From positions 1-38,422 of the IMG/VR virus record IMGVR_UViG_3300046007_005451: a DNA stretch of 38,422 nucleotides; one strand, 5' to 3'. This stretch comes from a virus. The translations under genes were made by a program, and so were the position numbers. The number at the start of each line of letters is the position of its first letter. Within the stretch, counting starts at the first letter, position 1. Shown here one piece after another: positions 13,933 to 20,599 of this stretch. Under the pieces are notes generated by a model. That model saw only the letters and a list, made by a program, of their open reading frames with translations. It was not told the DNA's origin and did not search any database.

Positions 13933-14624
13933 GACACCACCACATTATTCGCGACGGTATGGGATTTTGCATTCACCACGCTTTAAATTTTACCGACGAT
14001 TGCGACGAGTGCATCGCCGAAGACAAAGCGAAACGCGCGGCGACACATTGCGAAACGCACGACGAAACGTTCGAGACCGTTTGCCCGCAATGCGCTATGT
14101 GGAAGGCGAATATCCTCGACCAAGACGCGCAAGAAATTACCACCATGCCCGAAGCGCTCGACCCTGTCGCGCTTGGCGTTCGGGCGGATTGGTTGCTAGA
14201 AGCCCAAGCGCGCCGCTTTGTCGACCCGAGCGACAAACTCGGCGACGGCTTTATTCGATTCCGCGGGCAACAAAACCCGCTGCCGCCCGACACCTTTGTC
14301 GTGGTGGAAGACACAGACGGGGAGATGACGGCAGACACCGCGGGCATGATTCCTTGGTCTCGCATAGTTTCTTACAAAATTATCGAGCAAGAGGGGCTTG
14401 TATCGAGCGAACCGCAATCGGCTTTGCAAGTGCAAGAAGGCGGCGACCATTACAAAAAGCTAAAAATTCAACCCGTCGAGTATATCCACGCGAACGGCTT
14501 GCCGTTTGCCGAAGGTAGTGTCATTAAATACGTCACCCGTTGGCGCGATAAAAACGGGATCGCTGATTTGAAAAAGGCGCGGCATTTTCTCGATTTGCTA
14601 ATCGAACTCGAAGGGGCTAAGTGA
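13929..14624 (+). CDS. Tandem zinc-knuckle protein fused to DUF3310 domain
   Basis: A 231-residue protein. The N-terminus has two knuckles with identical spacing, C-x2-H-x7-C-x2-C: C14, H17, C25, C28 and C41, H44, C52, C55. The middle (about 80-150) is unassigned. The C-terminal 65 residues match DUF3310, a phage nucleotide-metabolism-associated domain (GGDHYKKLKIQPVEYIHANG, then KYVTRWRDKNGIADLKKA). DUF3310 is more often seen alone or with other partners. The zinc knuckles would add nucleic acid or protein binding. It overlaps the helicase stop (ATGA). Confidence 0.85.
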   Translation: MRHHHIIRDGMGFCIHHALNFTDDCDECIAEDKAKRAATHCETHDETFETVCPQCAMWKANILDQDAQEITTMPEALDPVALGVRADWLLEAQARRFVDPSDKLGDGFIRFRGQQNPLPPDTFVVVEDTDGEMTADTAGMIPWSRIVSYKIIEQEGLVSSEPQSALQVQEGGDHYKKLKIQPVEYIHANGLPFAEGSVIKYVTRWRDKNGIADLKKARHFLDLLIELEGAK

Positions 14625-14764
14625 TGAAACGCGACAACGTAAAAACATTTTGCGCGGCGGGCTTGGTCGTCGCGGGGCTTGTCGGGCTCGCGTTCGGCAC
14701 CCCCGCACTCGGGTTGGGTCGTGTTTCTTGGCGCTGTTGTGCTTTTGGATTGTTAGGGGGTTGA
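14624..14764 (+). CDS. Small membrane protein, 46 aa, possibly frameshifted
   Basis: Starts in an ATGA overlap with the previous gene. Residues 10-30 form a hydrophobic helix (AAGLVVAGLVGLAFG). After residue about 31 the frame turns into Arg/Cys/Trp-rich sequence. The +1 frame from 14718 instead reads VVFLGAVVLLDC and stops at 14756, which looks like a proper second membrane helix. So the natural product may be a two-helix membrane protein of about 44 residues and the current frame a result of a one-base change in GGGTTGGG, or of programmed slippage. Confidence 0.5.
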   Translation: MKRDNVKTFCAAGLVVAGLVGLAFGTPALGLGRVSWRCCAFGLLGG

Positions 14765-14765
14765 A

Positions 14766-15194
14766 ATGTTAAAGAGCCAATCGAATAGCGAACAATTTCA
14801 GACCCGAAGCGGCAACCACTCGACAAAGGGAAGCCGCAAAGGGTTCGACTTACTCGGCGGGGGCGAAGACCCAACGAAGGTTTTAACAATAGAAGAAAGA
14901 CGCGATTCGCTTAAGTTGCGGATGTTAAGCATCGAGTATTTGATGGGGTCTACCGCCGACAAAGGACTTCGTAAAAAGCTAGGTGCGGAAAAATTCGAAC
15001 TACAACAGCAAATGAGCGCGTTAAGGGTGAAAAGAAAGTCGGAGAAACCCGAATCTATCCCAGGGGCGTTCATTGATATTTGTCGCGAGCGTATGTCTAA
15101 ACATCAATTTCGCTGCATCATGGACGAGGCAAACGAAATCGTTCGCGGCAACATCGCACACAACAAAACCTTACACCGCGAGATTGAGGGCTAG
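14766..15194 (+). CDS. Hypothetical basic protein, 142 aa
   Basis: Unrecognised 142-residue protein. The N-terminal 40 residues are polar and probably disordered. A long helical region follows (IEERRDSLKLRMLSIEYLMG, KKLGAEKFELQQQMSALRVK) and then a C-terminal helical domain (GAFIDICRERMSKHQF). GGGGG precedes the ATG. Position just before the integration genes suggests a regulatory or recombination accessory role, without direct support. Confidence 0.72.
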   Translation: MLKSQSNSEQFQTRSGNHSTKGSRKGFDLLGGGEDPTKVLTIEERRDSLKLRMLSIEYLMGSTADKGLRKKLGAEKFELQQQMSALRVKRKSEKPESIPGAFIDICRERMSKHQFRCIMDEANEIVRGNIAHNKTLHREIEG

Positions 15195-15198
15195 AAGA

Positions 15199-15426
15199 AT
15201 GTACCTAACCGCCGCACAATTGTCGGAACTAACCGACCTCAAGCCGAACCAACGCGCGGCGATTCGCCGTTGGCTAATTAAGAATAATTGGGTGTTTACG
15301 GTCTCGGCGACGGGCTTCCCCCAGGTGTTGACGCGTTACCACGACGGGCGCATGATGGGCGAAATAGGGGCAAGCCAGGCGAAAGCCGCTGAAATCGAAC
15401 CGAACTTCGGAGCATTGAGAAAATGA
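15199..15426 (+). CDS. DUF4224-like small protein preceding integrase
   Basis: A 75-residue protein whose N-terminus (LTAAQLSELTDLKPNQRAAIRRWLIKNNW) resembles DUF4224 proteins, which commonly sit immediately upstream of phage integrases. It reads as a winged-helix-like DNA-binding fold and could act as an excisionase or integrase partner. Its stop overlaps the integrase start by 4 bp (ATGA), so the two are translationally coupled. Confidence 0.72.
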   Translation: MYLTAAQLSELTDLKPNQRAAIRRWLIKNNWVFTVSATGFPQVLTRYHDGRMMGEIGASQAKAAEIEPNFGALRK

Positions 15427-16520
15427 ACGGACGACGCAAATCACCCGACGGGATGCCGTTCCGCCTGTATCGGATCGACGGCAAATTTAAAGTAAGCTTT
15501 TACTATAAATTACCCGACAACACGCGGGCTTTCACCCTCGCCGCCCGCGCTGGTGATGCGCGAGACATTGCCGAGAAGCGCGCCGAAGCGGTTCGCCGTG
15601 CCGATATGCTAAACGGCAACGCCGTCGAAGCGGGCACGGTTGCCTCCCTGGTAGATCGATATTTCTTATGGCAAAAGAACCTTAAGCCGAACGACGGACG
15701 GCGCAAAGCCGCGTCGACGTTGGAAGGTAATAAGCCCGAAGCAAAAAACCTGGTGAAAGTGTTCGGGGCGATGTTGCCCGAGCAAATCAAAACGAAACAC
15801 GTTTACGGGTATCTAGCAGCGAGAGCCGACAACGGCGCCCCCGCGAAGGCGAACAAGGAAATCGCCCTACTTTCGGCGATTCTGGAATACGCAAGGACGC
15901 GCGGCGAACTAGAGCAAAACCCTTGTCGTGATATTAGGTACAACCCGACAACGGCGTCGACGAAGCTAGTCGAAGACGCGCACCTAGAACTCGCGTTAAG
16001 CGAAGCCCGCAAGCGCGGCGGACAATACCACGTTTTAGGGCTTTGCTTTTACGTTGCTTACTTAACAACAAGCCGCCCGAGCGAAATGCGAAGTATGACG
16101 CGCGCATCGATCACCGCCGAGGGTTTAAAAATACCAATTGGGAAAAAGCGAGCGACCCAGGTGCAAAAATATAAGCTTGTGCAATGGTCGCCAGCGTTGC
16201 GGACGGCGGTCGACGAAGCGTTGTCGCTGCAAAGAACGGCGAGCATGTTTGTTTTCGGCAACACGGAGGGGCAAGAGTATTCGCGCTCGGGGTGGGGCAC
16301 GATTTGGACGCGCTTAATGAAATATTGCGAAGCCAGGGCGAAAGCCGAAAACCTCACTTTTGAGCGTTTCGCGCTTAAGGACATGCGCCCAATGTCTGTC
16401 ACCGAACGCGTAAGTGTTGGCGAAACGAACATAATTAACGCGACGGGGCACGTCGACGAACGCATGATCCGTAAGACCTACGACCGCAACACGGTTCGAA
16501 AAACAACGTCGACGAAGTAA
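15423..16520 (+). CDS. int: Tyrosine site-specific recombinase (integrase)
   Basis: A 365-residue tyrosine recombinase. The N-terminal arm-binding part (about 1-65) has strand-rich RLYRIDGKFKVSFYY. The core-binding domain spans about 70-175. The catalytic domain contains R218 (TSRPSE), a Lys near 242, K-D-M-R with R322, H343 (TGHVDE) and the nucleophile Y353 (RKTYDRN). Lys in place of the first His of HxxR is a known variant. The gene ends 0.65 kb from attP, and the predicted arm sites with the TTCCGCAAAA motif flank the core. Integration is predicted into a host tRNA-His gene. Confidence 0.96.
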   Translation: MNGRRKSPDGMPFRLYRIDGKFKVSFYYKLPDNTRAFTLAARAGDARDIAEKRAEAVRRADMLNGNAVEAGTVASLVDRYFLWQKNLKPNDGRRKAASTLEGNKPEAKNLVKVFGAMLPEQIKTKHVYGYLAARADNGAPAKANKEIALLSAILEYARTRGELEQNPCRDIRYNPTTASTKLVEDAHLELALSEARKRGGQYHVLGLCFYVAYLTTSRPSEMRSMTRASITAEGLKIPIGKKRATQVQKYKLVQWSPALRTAVDEALSLQRTASMFVFGNTEGQEYSRSGWGTIWTRLMKYCEARAKAENLTFERFALKDMRPMSVTERVSVGETNIINATGHVDERMIRKTYDRNTVRKTTSTK

Positions 16521-16524
16521 ATAC

Positions 16525-16572
16525 ATATACACACAAATAAACCTTGCATTGTTTTATTTGTGTGTATATACT
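16525..16572 (+). promoter_or_regulatory. Promoter inside a perfect 17-bp inverted repeat
   Basis: ATATACACACAAATAAA (16525-16541) and its exact reverse complement (16553-16569) flank an 11-base spacer. A promoter TTGCAT (16544-16549), 17 bp, TATACT (16567-16572) is built into it: the -35 lies in the spacer, the right arm fills the -35/-10 gap and its last three bases overlap the -10. The AT-rich arms have no terminator character. This is the layout of an operator that shuts its own promoter. Confidence 0.65.
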
Positions 16573-16611
16573 TCATTCATCGGGTTCACAAACACAACGG
16601 AGAATGAAAAA

Positions 16612-16773
16612 ATGCAAAAATTCACTACAAAACAACTTCAAGCCGCTTTGATTGAATTACGCGCAAAAAACACTCAAGAAGCAAACGCCGCATTTAGAAT
16701 GACATACGATGAATTGAATGCGCGCATGGGTGATGATGCTTTTGATGCTTGGACGGATTCGTTAGGATGGTAG
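16612..16773 (+). CDS. Cassette protein 1, 53 aa
   Basis: A 53-residue protein starting MQKFTTKQLQAALIELRAKN, predicted helical and mildly acidic, ending MGDDAFDAWTDSLGW. ACGGAG precedes the ATG at good spacing. Base composition is more AT-rich than the neighbouring phage genes. It is the first gene behind the palindromic promoter at 16525-16572 and overlaps the next frame by a few bases. I do not recognise it. Possible roles are an antitoxin, excisionase-like factor or lysogen trait. Confidence 0.7.
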   Translation: MQKFTTKQLQAALIELRAKNTQEANAAFRMTYDELNARMGDDAFDAWTDSLGW

Positions 16774-16904
16774 ATCATAAAAAAGAGGCGAAACGGTTAA
16801 TCCGAATCGCCTATAAAACAGGCGGGACGGTTTCGTTTTCACTGTCCTACATGATTGACTTAGGCGTATCCCTAAAAATAATAAAAGCGGTATTAAGAAA
16901 ATGA
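16767..16904 (+). CDS. Cassette protein 2, basic, 45 aa
   Basis: A 45-residue, strongly basic protein (MVDHKKEAKRLIRIAYKTGG, ending KIIKAVLRK) with a hydrophobic middle (TVSFSLSYMIDLGVSL). It begins inside the end of the first cassette gene and its stop overlaps the next ATG (ATGA), so translation is probably coupled. There is little ribosome-site signal of its own. The charge pattern and coupling to a ribbon-helix-helix gene would suit a small toxin or DNA-binding peptide; unproven. Confidence 0.5.
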   Translation: MVDHKKEAKRLIRIAYKTGGTVSFSLSYMIDLGVSLKIIKAVLRK

Positions 16905-17071
16905 ATAAATCGGAAAAAAATAAACGCGGATTCCAAAAGCAAATGGAAGAAGGCAAGCGCGTTAACGTGTATCTTGACGCAAAGAGCTTGGAGATTGCCG
17001 CAAAGCTTGGTGAAGGAAATGTAAGCGAAGGAATACGCAAAGCATTAGCGAAAAGTGGCGTCGTTAGTTAA
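16901..17071 (+). CDS. Ribbon-helix-helix (Arc/CopG-like) DNA-binding protein, 56 aa
   Basis: A 56-residue protein with a basic N-terminus, then a strand KRVNVYLD (19-26), helix A AKSLEIAAKLG and helix B GNVSEGIRKALAKS. This spacing and the N-x-SEGIR-x-AL pattern are typical of RHH repressors. It is the last gene of the AT-rich cassette and a natural candidate to bind the 17-bp inverted repeat over the cassette promoter, or the GATTTTATAAAATC palindrome at 17081-17094. It could alternatively act as an excisionase, since arm-type sites start at 17098. Confidence 0.7.
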   Translation: MNKSEKNKRGFQKQMEEGKRVNVYLDAKSLEIAAKLGEGNVSEGIRKALAKSGVVS

Positions 17072-17080
17072 TTAGACAAC

Positions 17081-17094
17081 GATTTTATAAAATC
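17081..17094. promoter_or_regulatory. Perfect 14-bp AT-rich palindrome
   Basis: GATTTTATAAAATC, ten bases after the RHH gene and four before the first arm-type site. Candidate binding site for the RHH protein, an excisionase or a bending protein in the attP complex. Confidence 0.45.
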
Positions 17095-17097
17095 ATC

Positions 17098-17132
17098 TTC
17101 CGCAAAAGTGCTTTTTATCTTCCGCAAAAATG
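17098..17132 (+). promoter_or_regulatory. Left arm-type integrase sites (two direct repeats)
   Basis: TTCCGCAAAAGTG at 17098-17110 and TTCCGCAAAAATG at 17120-17132, 22 bp apart in the same orientation. An exact inverted copy lies on the other side of the attP core at 17255-17267. Repeated 10-13-bp motifs flanking the core are the hallmark of arm-type Int sites in lambda-like attP. Confidence 0.7.
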
Positions 17133-17136
17133 AAAA

Positions 17137-17156
17137 AGCCCACTCGAAAGTGGGCT
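17137..17156 (-). terminator. Intrinsic terminator downstream of the lysis genes
   Basis: Stem AGCCCACT / AGTGGGCT with a 4-base loop. On the minus strand it is followed by TTTTTCATTTTTG, so it ends leftward late transcription coming from the endolysin gene. In the prophage it would be separated from the lysis genes, because attP lies between. Confidence 0.8.
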
Positions 17157-17172
17157 AAGTCATTGATTATAT

Positions 17173-17220
17173 TGGGGTGGACGATGGGGCTCGAACCCAC
17201 GACAACAGGAATCACAATCC
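17173..17220 (-). other. attP: attP core: 3' half of tRNA-His
   Basis: On the minus strand this reads as the 3' 48 nt of a tRNA-His: anticodon loop TTGTGAT with GTG anticodon, TCCTG, TTGTC variable region, T arm GTGGG-TTCGAGC-CCCAT, acceptor strand CGTCCAC, the tRNA-His-specific C73 and CCA. Beyond 17220 the anticodon stem no longer pairs, so the tRNA is only a fragment and the identity with the host gene should end about there. Insertion would rebuild an intact host tRNA-His. Confidence 0.88.
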
Positions 17221-17254
17221 ACGGCGGGAAGTGATATAAAACAACGGCTTAAGA

Positions 17255-17327
17255 CACTTTTGCGGAATTTCACAAGTAGAAGCAAGCCCCACAAATTTAA
17301 CCTATTTCGCCGCATCTTCCGCAAATT
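17255..17327. promoter_or_regulatory. Right arm-type integrase sites
   Basis: CACTTTTGCGGAA at 17255-17267 is the exact reverse complement of the left-arm 13-mer. TTCCGCAAATT at 17317-17327 is a partial direct copy reaching the endolysin stop codon. With the left-arm pair they bracket the tRNA-His core. Confidence 0.65.
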
Positions 17328-17752
17328 TAGGGGATCAAAAACAAGTCGCGCTCGGCGGTGCGGCGGATCGTTAAGCCGCGAACCGCCCGCCCGCCCGCCT
17401 TGTTCCAAAGCAAAAACTTTTCCGCCGCGGCGTTGAACTCGCCGCGCTTCGCGAGTCGGCAAACCGACGAAGCCCCGAACGCACCAAGCCCGATGTTATA
17501 GGCGAGTGACACGCAAGCGACTAGGCGATTTCCTGAAAGCCCAGGGCAACGCGCCAAGACCCCCGACATAAAATAAATTAGTCGACGGCGCAAAGCGCTA
17601 TCGGCTTGTTCCTGCGTCCAGACCATGCCAGGCACGACGCCGAGCGTTTCGCCGTGCCCTATCGTCCAAACGCCGACGATGTCTTGATACGCCCGAAGGC
17701 GGCACCCTTCGAACTTAGCGACGAAGGCGAACGCTTGGTCGAGGGTGTTCAT
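17327..17752 (-). CDS. Endolysin, GH24 T4-type lysozyme
   Basis: A 141-residue muramidase with the T4-lysozyme triad: E15 (KFEG), D24 (AYQD) and T30 (VWTIGHG), spaced like E11/D20/T26 of T4. The body has the usual LVACVSLAYNIG helix. It has no signal peptide or SAR anchor, so it needs holin holes to reach peptidoglycan. Its ATG overlaps the holin-like stop (ATGA). It is the last gene of the late operon. Confidence 0.95.
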   Translation of the reverse strand: MNTLDQAFAFVAKFEGCRLRAYQDIVGVWTIGHGETLGVVPGMVWTQEQADSALRRRLIYFMSGVLARCPGLSGNRLVACVSLAYNIGLGAFGASSVCRLAKRGEFNAAAEKFLLWNKAGGRAVRGLTIRRTAERDLFLIP

Positions 17753-18225
17753 TTATTTACTTTGTCGAAAACGCGACCGACGAACCAAAACGCCAAGACG
17801 CCCGAGAGCAAAGCGAAATCGTCGGGTGAATAGATTTGCACGAACACCGACGACAACGACGAGCCCGTCGCGTAAAGCATTACCGCGCCGCCCAATTTGT
17901 GCAACACATAAAGGGAGAGCAAAACGTAAGTCACGACCGGACGAACGAGGAAATTTAACGCGTCGACGATACGAACACCCGTCTTTTGCATTTGCCCTTG
18001 AAGCGCGGTTTTTTGCGCTTCGAGTAAGGCGATTACCTGGTCGAAATTGCCTTGCACCTCGATTTCGCGCACCTTGTTGTCGCTGCGTAGCTGTTCGAGT
18101 TGAAATTGCTTGTCGAGCATTTTTAGTTCGTGCGTGTTGTCCTCTTTCTTGTGTAGCAAGTTCAGAATTTCAGGCAACAAACGAAGAAGCCCGCCCCCGA
18201 GGGCGGATAAAATAGAAAGTAGCAT
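17749..18225 (-). CDS. Holin-like protein (three-TM type)
   Basis: A 158-residue protein with a hydrophobic start (MLLSILSALGGGLLRLLPEI), a charged coiled segment (about 25-80; HELKMLDKQFQLEQLRSDNK) and two C-terminal membrane segments (about 92-118 and 132-153). This layout resembles the phage holin of 3TMs family. It lies directly before the endolysin with overlapping start and stop. The name is by position and topology; sequence identity is not certain. Confidence 0.68.
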   Translation of the reverse strand: MLLSILSALGGGLLRLLPEILNLLHKKEDNTHELKMLDKQFQLEQLRSDNKVREIEVQGNFDQVIALLEAQKTALQGQMQKTGVRIVDALNFLVRPVVTYVLLSLYVLHKLGGAVMLYATGSSLSSVFVQIYSPDDFALLSGVLAFWFVGRVFDKVNK

Positions 18226-18275
18226 TTTGCGTTCCTTTTAGTGTCTTTCTTTTGGATCCAAAGACGGCGAAAGTA

Positions 18276-18518
18276 TCAAGGTTTAAAACCGTGCGCTTTC
18301 GCCCATTCGAGCAAGACCGAACCCGCCCAGGCAAAAACAACGAGCACGAGCGCCGATAATGTTTTTTCGATGATCGCTTGGCGAAGCTTTACGCTTTGCG
18401 CTTCGCGCTTAATTGCGAGTTTTACCCATTGCATTTCGTCCTCGGACAGCGACGGGGTGTTCGCTCGGAGCGCTTGCGCGATGTCGGCGATAAATTCTTG
18501 GCGCTCTTTTGGTGTCAT
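18276..18518 (-). CDS. Small tail-anchored membrane protein of the lysis module, 80 aa
   Basis: An 80-residue protein: a soluble helical N-terminus (MTPKERQEFIADIAQALRAN) and one C-terminal membrane segment (about 52-72; LSALVLVVFAWAGSVLLEWA). It is located just before the holin-like gene. It could be a second holin, antiholin or i-spanin-like component. No separate Rz/Rz1 pair was recognised. Confidence 0.7.
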   Translation of the reverse strand: MTPKERQEFIADIAQALRANTPSLSEDEMQWVKLAIKREAQSVKLRQAIIEKTLSALVLVVFAWAGSVLLEWAKAHGFKP

Positions 18519-18541
18519 GTTTAGTTATCCCCGTCGGCGGT

Positions 18542-18862
18542 TTAAGGTGCGATTAGTGCGTCGCGCTCTTGTGCTTTTTGAATATAAAGCGAGAACATTG
18601 CCGCATAGACTTGCAAGCCCGTCATTGTCGCCCCTGGGATCACCTCGCCCGTTTCGGGGTTGCGCATTTGAATAACGATGTTTGGATCAAATTCGAAATG
18701 GATGCCGGGCAAAGACTCGGCGAACTCTTTGTCGCCAGCGACGACGATAACTTCTTCGCTTAGCCGCACCATTGGCGCGCCGTGTCGCGGGTTGCTAATT
18801 AGTACCTGGTTGCAACGCTGCCAGCTTTTGCCCGAGACGTCGGTTTGGTTGTAATCTGCCAT
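18542..18862 (-). CDS. Hypothetical protein after tail fibre, 106 aa
   Basis: A 106-residue protein with strand-rich sequence (QVLISNPRHGAPMVRLSEEVIVVAGD, GIHFEFDPNIVIQMRNPETG) and a C-terminal helix. It has no signal or membrane segment. It lies between the fibre gene and the lysis genes, a place often taken by fibre assembly chaperones or tail-associated proteins. Unrecognised. Confidence 0.75.
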   Translation of the reverse strand: MADYNQTDVSGKSWQRCNQVLISNPRHGAPMVRLSEEVIVVAGDKEFAESLPGIHFEFDPNIVIQMRNPETGEVIPGATMTGLQVYAAMFSLYIQKAQERDALIAP

Positions 18863-18888
18863 GATTTTTTTTCCTTTATATCGTTAAA

Positions 18889-20586
18889 TTAAATCGCGAC
18901 TTCGGACGCATGCACCGCCGCGCTTACATACACGTTTGTCATTGCCGTGGCGCCCATATTAAAAACCAACGCAAGCCCTTGGTTTGTCGTGTCTGCTGTC
19001 GCGGTGAGCGTCCAACCTGTCGGCACCGTGCCGCCTAAACTTGTGACCGTTGGCGTACCAACAAACGCGACGTTTCCGGTATTACCGCGGCGAATTACGC
19101 CTTTCACTTCCCACCCTGCCGACTCGGTTCCTAAAGTCGCGAGCCGACCCGCCGACACTGTCGCTGTGAAAGTAACCAAACGAGACAAAGGCACGTTAAT
19201 AATGTTCGACGCCCCGACCGCGTTCCCGTCCGATGTTAGTGTGTAGTTTGTATTGATTGCCGTAGCACTTGCCGACAAAACGGTGCGAGCGTATTGCGAC
19301 CAACCACTACCCGCGCCCCTTGCGGAATAGGAACCGTGCGCAAATTTACCCGCGAAGTCCGCGAGTGCATAAGACCCGATTGCGAATGCCCGTTGCGCGT
19401 TTGCGGTGTTATTACCAATCGCAACCGATTCCATACCCGTAGCGTTAGAACCCACCCCAATAGCGACGGCGTTTGCCGCCGATGCGCTTTGCCCACCTAC
19501 ATTGACCGAACTAAGCCCGCCCGCGGTGCCGTTGCCGATGCTAATCGCGTTTGAATTGCTCGCGGTGCCCGCGCCTATCGCGATAGCGCCAAGAGCCGAC
19601 GCGGTCGCGGTGCTGCTTCCGCCGATTGCAATCGAGCCAGACCCCGACGCGACGCCCTGGTTAAGCGCAACGGAGTTTCCGCCGCTGCCCGTCGCGGAGC
19701 GGCTTAATATTTTCCATTTGCCCGACGCCGATGCGGTCGCGCACGTAATCGTCACAGAGGAGCCAGGCGGCACCGCAATCGAACTTTCGCCACCTTGAAA
19801 TGTATCAGTGCCAGCACGAATTACGTTTCGAACAACTGTCGTTTCATTGACGTAGTTGAAAATAAAGCCGACGCCCGCCGTTGCACTCGCAAGAAGCGTA
19901 ATGTCGCCAGTACCCGACGTGGTGCGGATCGTTGTCGCGTGATCGCCCGCGACTAAAGTGTAAGCCGCTGTTTTGTCCGAAATTGCTTGTTTTGGGTATG
20001 TCGAAACGCCCGCGGGGGCACTTAGCGAAACAGTCCAAGCCGCCAACGTGCCCGACCCGTTGATCGTCGTCACGTTGACGACTAGCGCACCCGTGCCACT
20101 GTTGTACGCGGTGATGTCCCCGTGCATCCAAGTCGTCGGGGTCGCGGTGCTTGCAATCTTGACCGATGCGCCCACCGTTAGCATTTTTCCGGTTTCGACG
20201 GTCAGCGACTTAGACCCAAGACCGACCGCGACGCTAGTCGTGCTTGTTGCGCTAGTGCCTGGTGCGCTTACTGCTGTTAGCGCGCTCGCGGCGGCGTTCG
20301 TTTCACTTATTAACGCGTTATCGGCGCTCGCGGCGGCGTTCGTTTCACTTATTAACGCGTTATCGGCGCTGGTTGCCGCTAGTGCAACTTGATCCGCTGC
20401 ACTCGTAGCGCTCGCGGCGGCGTCGACCGCGTTGCCGTACACGTTCGCGGCAAGCCCGACAAGCTCGGTGCGGAAAGTCGGCAACGCGTTCGACCAATTA
20501 TATGCAAGGGTGTTAAACGTTGCGCGGTTCGACGGGTCGGGTGCCGCTGGTAGCGTTGCGACGCTTGGGGGTGTTGTAACTGCCAT
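18889..20586 (-). CDS. Tail fibre with YadA-like beta-roll segment
   Basis: A 565-residue protein. The N-terminus (about 1-60) resembles phage fibre attachment segments. An Ala/Asn/Ser-rich helical stretch (about 60-110) contains a 14-residue duplication. The central part (about 299-420) repeats SIAIGGSSTA / AIAIGAGTAS / AISIGNGTA / AVAIGVGSNA / SVAIGNNTA, the left-handed beta-roll of YadA and Hia heads. The C-terminal 130 residues are a strand-rich receptor-binding-like domain. A trimeric fibre that contacts the host surface is likely. Confidence 0.82.
   Translation of the reverse strand: MAVTTPPSVATLPAAPDPSNRATFNTLAYNWSNALPTFRTELVGLAANVYGNAVDAAASATSAADQVALAATSADNALISETNAAASADNALISETNAAASALTAVSAPGTSATSTTSVAVGLGSKSLTVETGKMLTVGASVKIASTATPTTWMHGDITAYNSGTGALVVNVTTINGSGTLAAWTVSLSAPAGVSTYPKQAISDKTAAYTLVAGDHATTIRTTSGTGDITLLASATAGVGFIFNYVNETTVVRNVIRAGTDTFQGGESSIAVPPGSSVTITCATASASGKWKILSRSATGSGGNSVALNQGVASGSGSIAIGGSSTATASALGAIAIGAGTASNSNAISIGNGTAGGLSSVNVGGQSASAANAVAIGVGSNATGMESVAIGNNTANAQRAFAIGSYALADFAGKFAHGSYSARGAGSGWSQYARTVLSASATAINTNYTLTSDGNAVGASNIINVPLSRLVTFTATVSAGRLATLGTESAGWEVKGVIRRGNTGNVAFVGTPTVTSLGGTVPTGWTLTATADTTNQGLALVFNMGATAMTNVYVSAAVHASEVAI
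20282..20370. repeat. 42-bp direct repeat in the fibre gene
   Basis: Two copies of a 42-bp unit starting at 20282 and 20324, encoding SADNALISETNAAA twice in the fibre's helical stretch. The copies are identical, so the duplication is recent. Confidence 0.85.
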
Positions 20587-20599
20587 TTTTAAATTTCCT

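Noticed and set aside
17173-17222. Complete tRNA-His gene
   Set aside because: Only the 3' half is present; the D arm, the 5' acceptor strand and part of the anticodon stem are missing. It is an attachment core.
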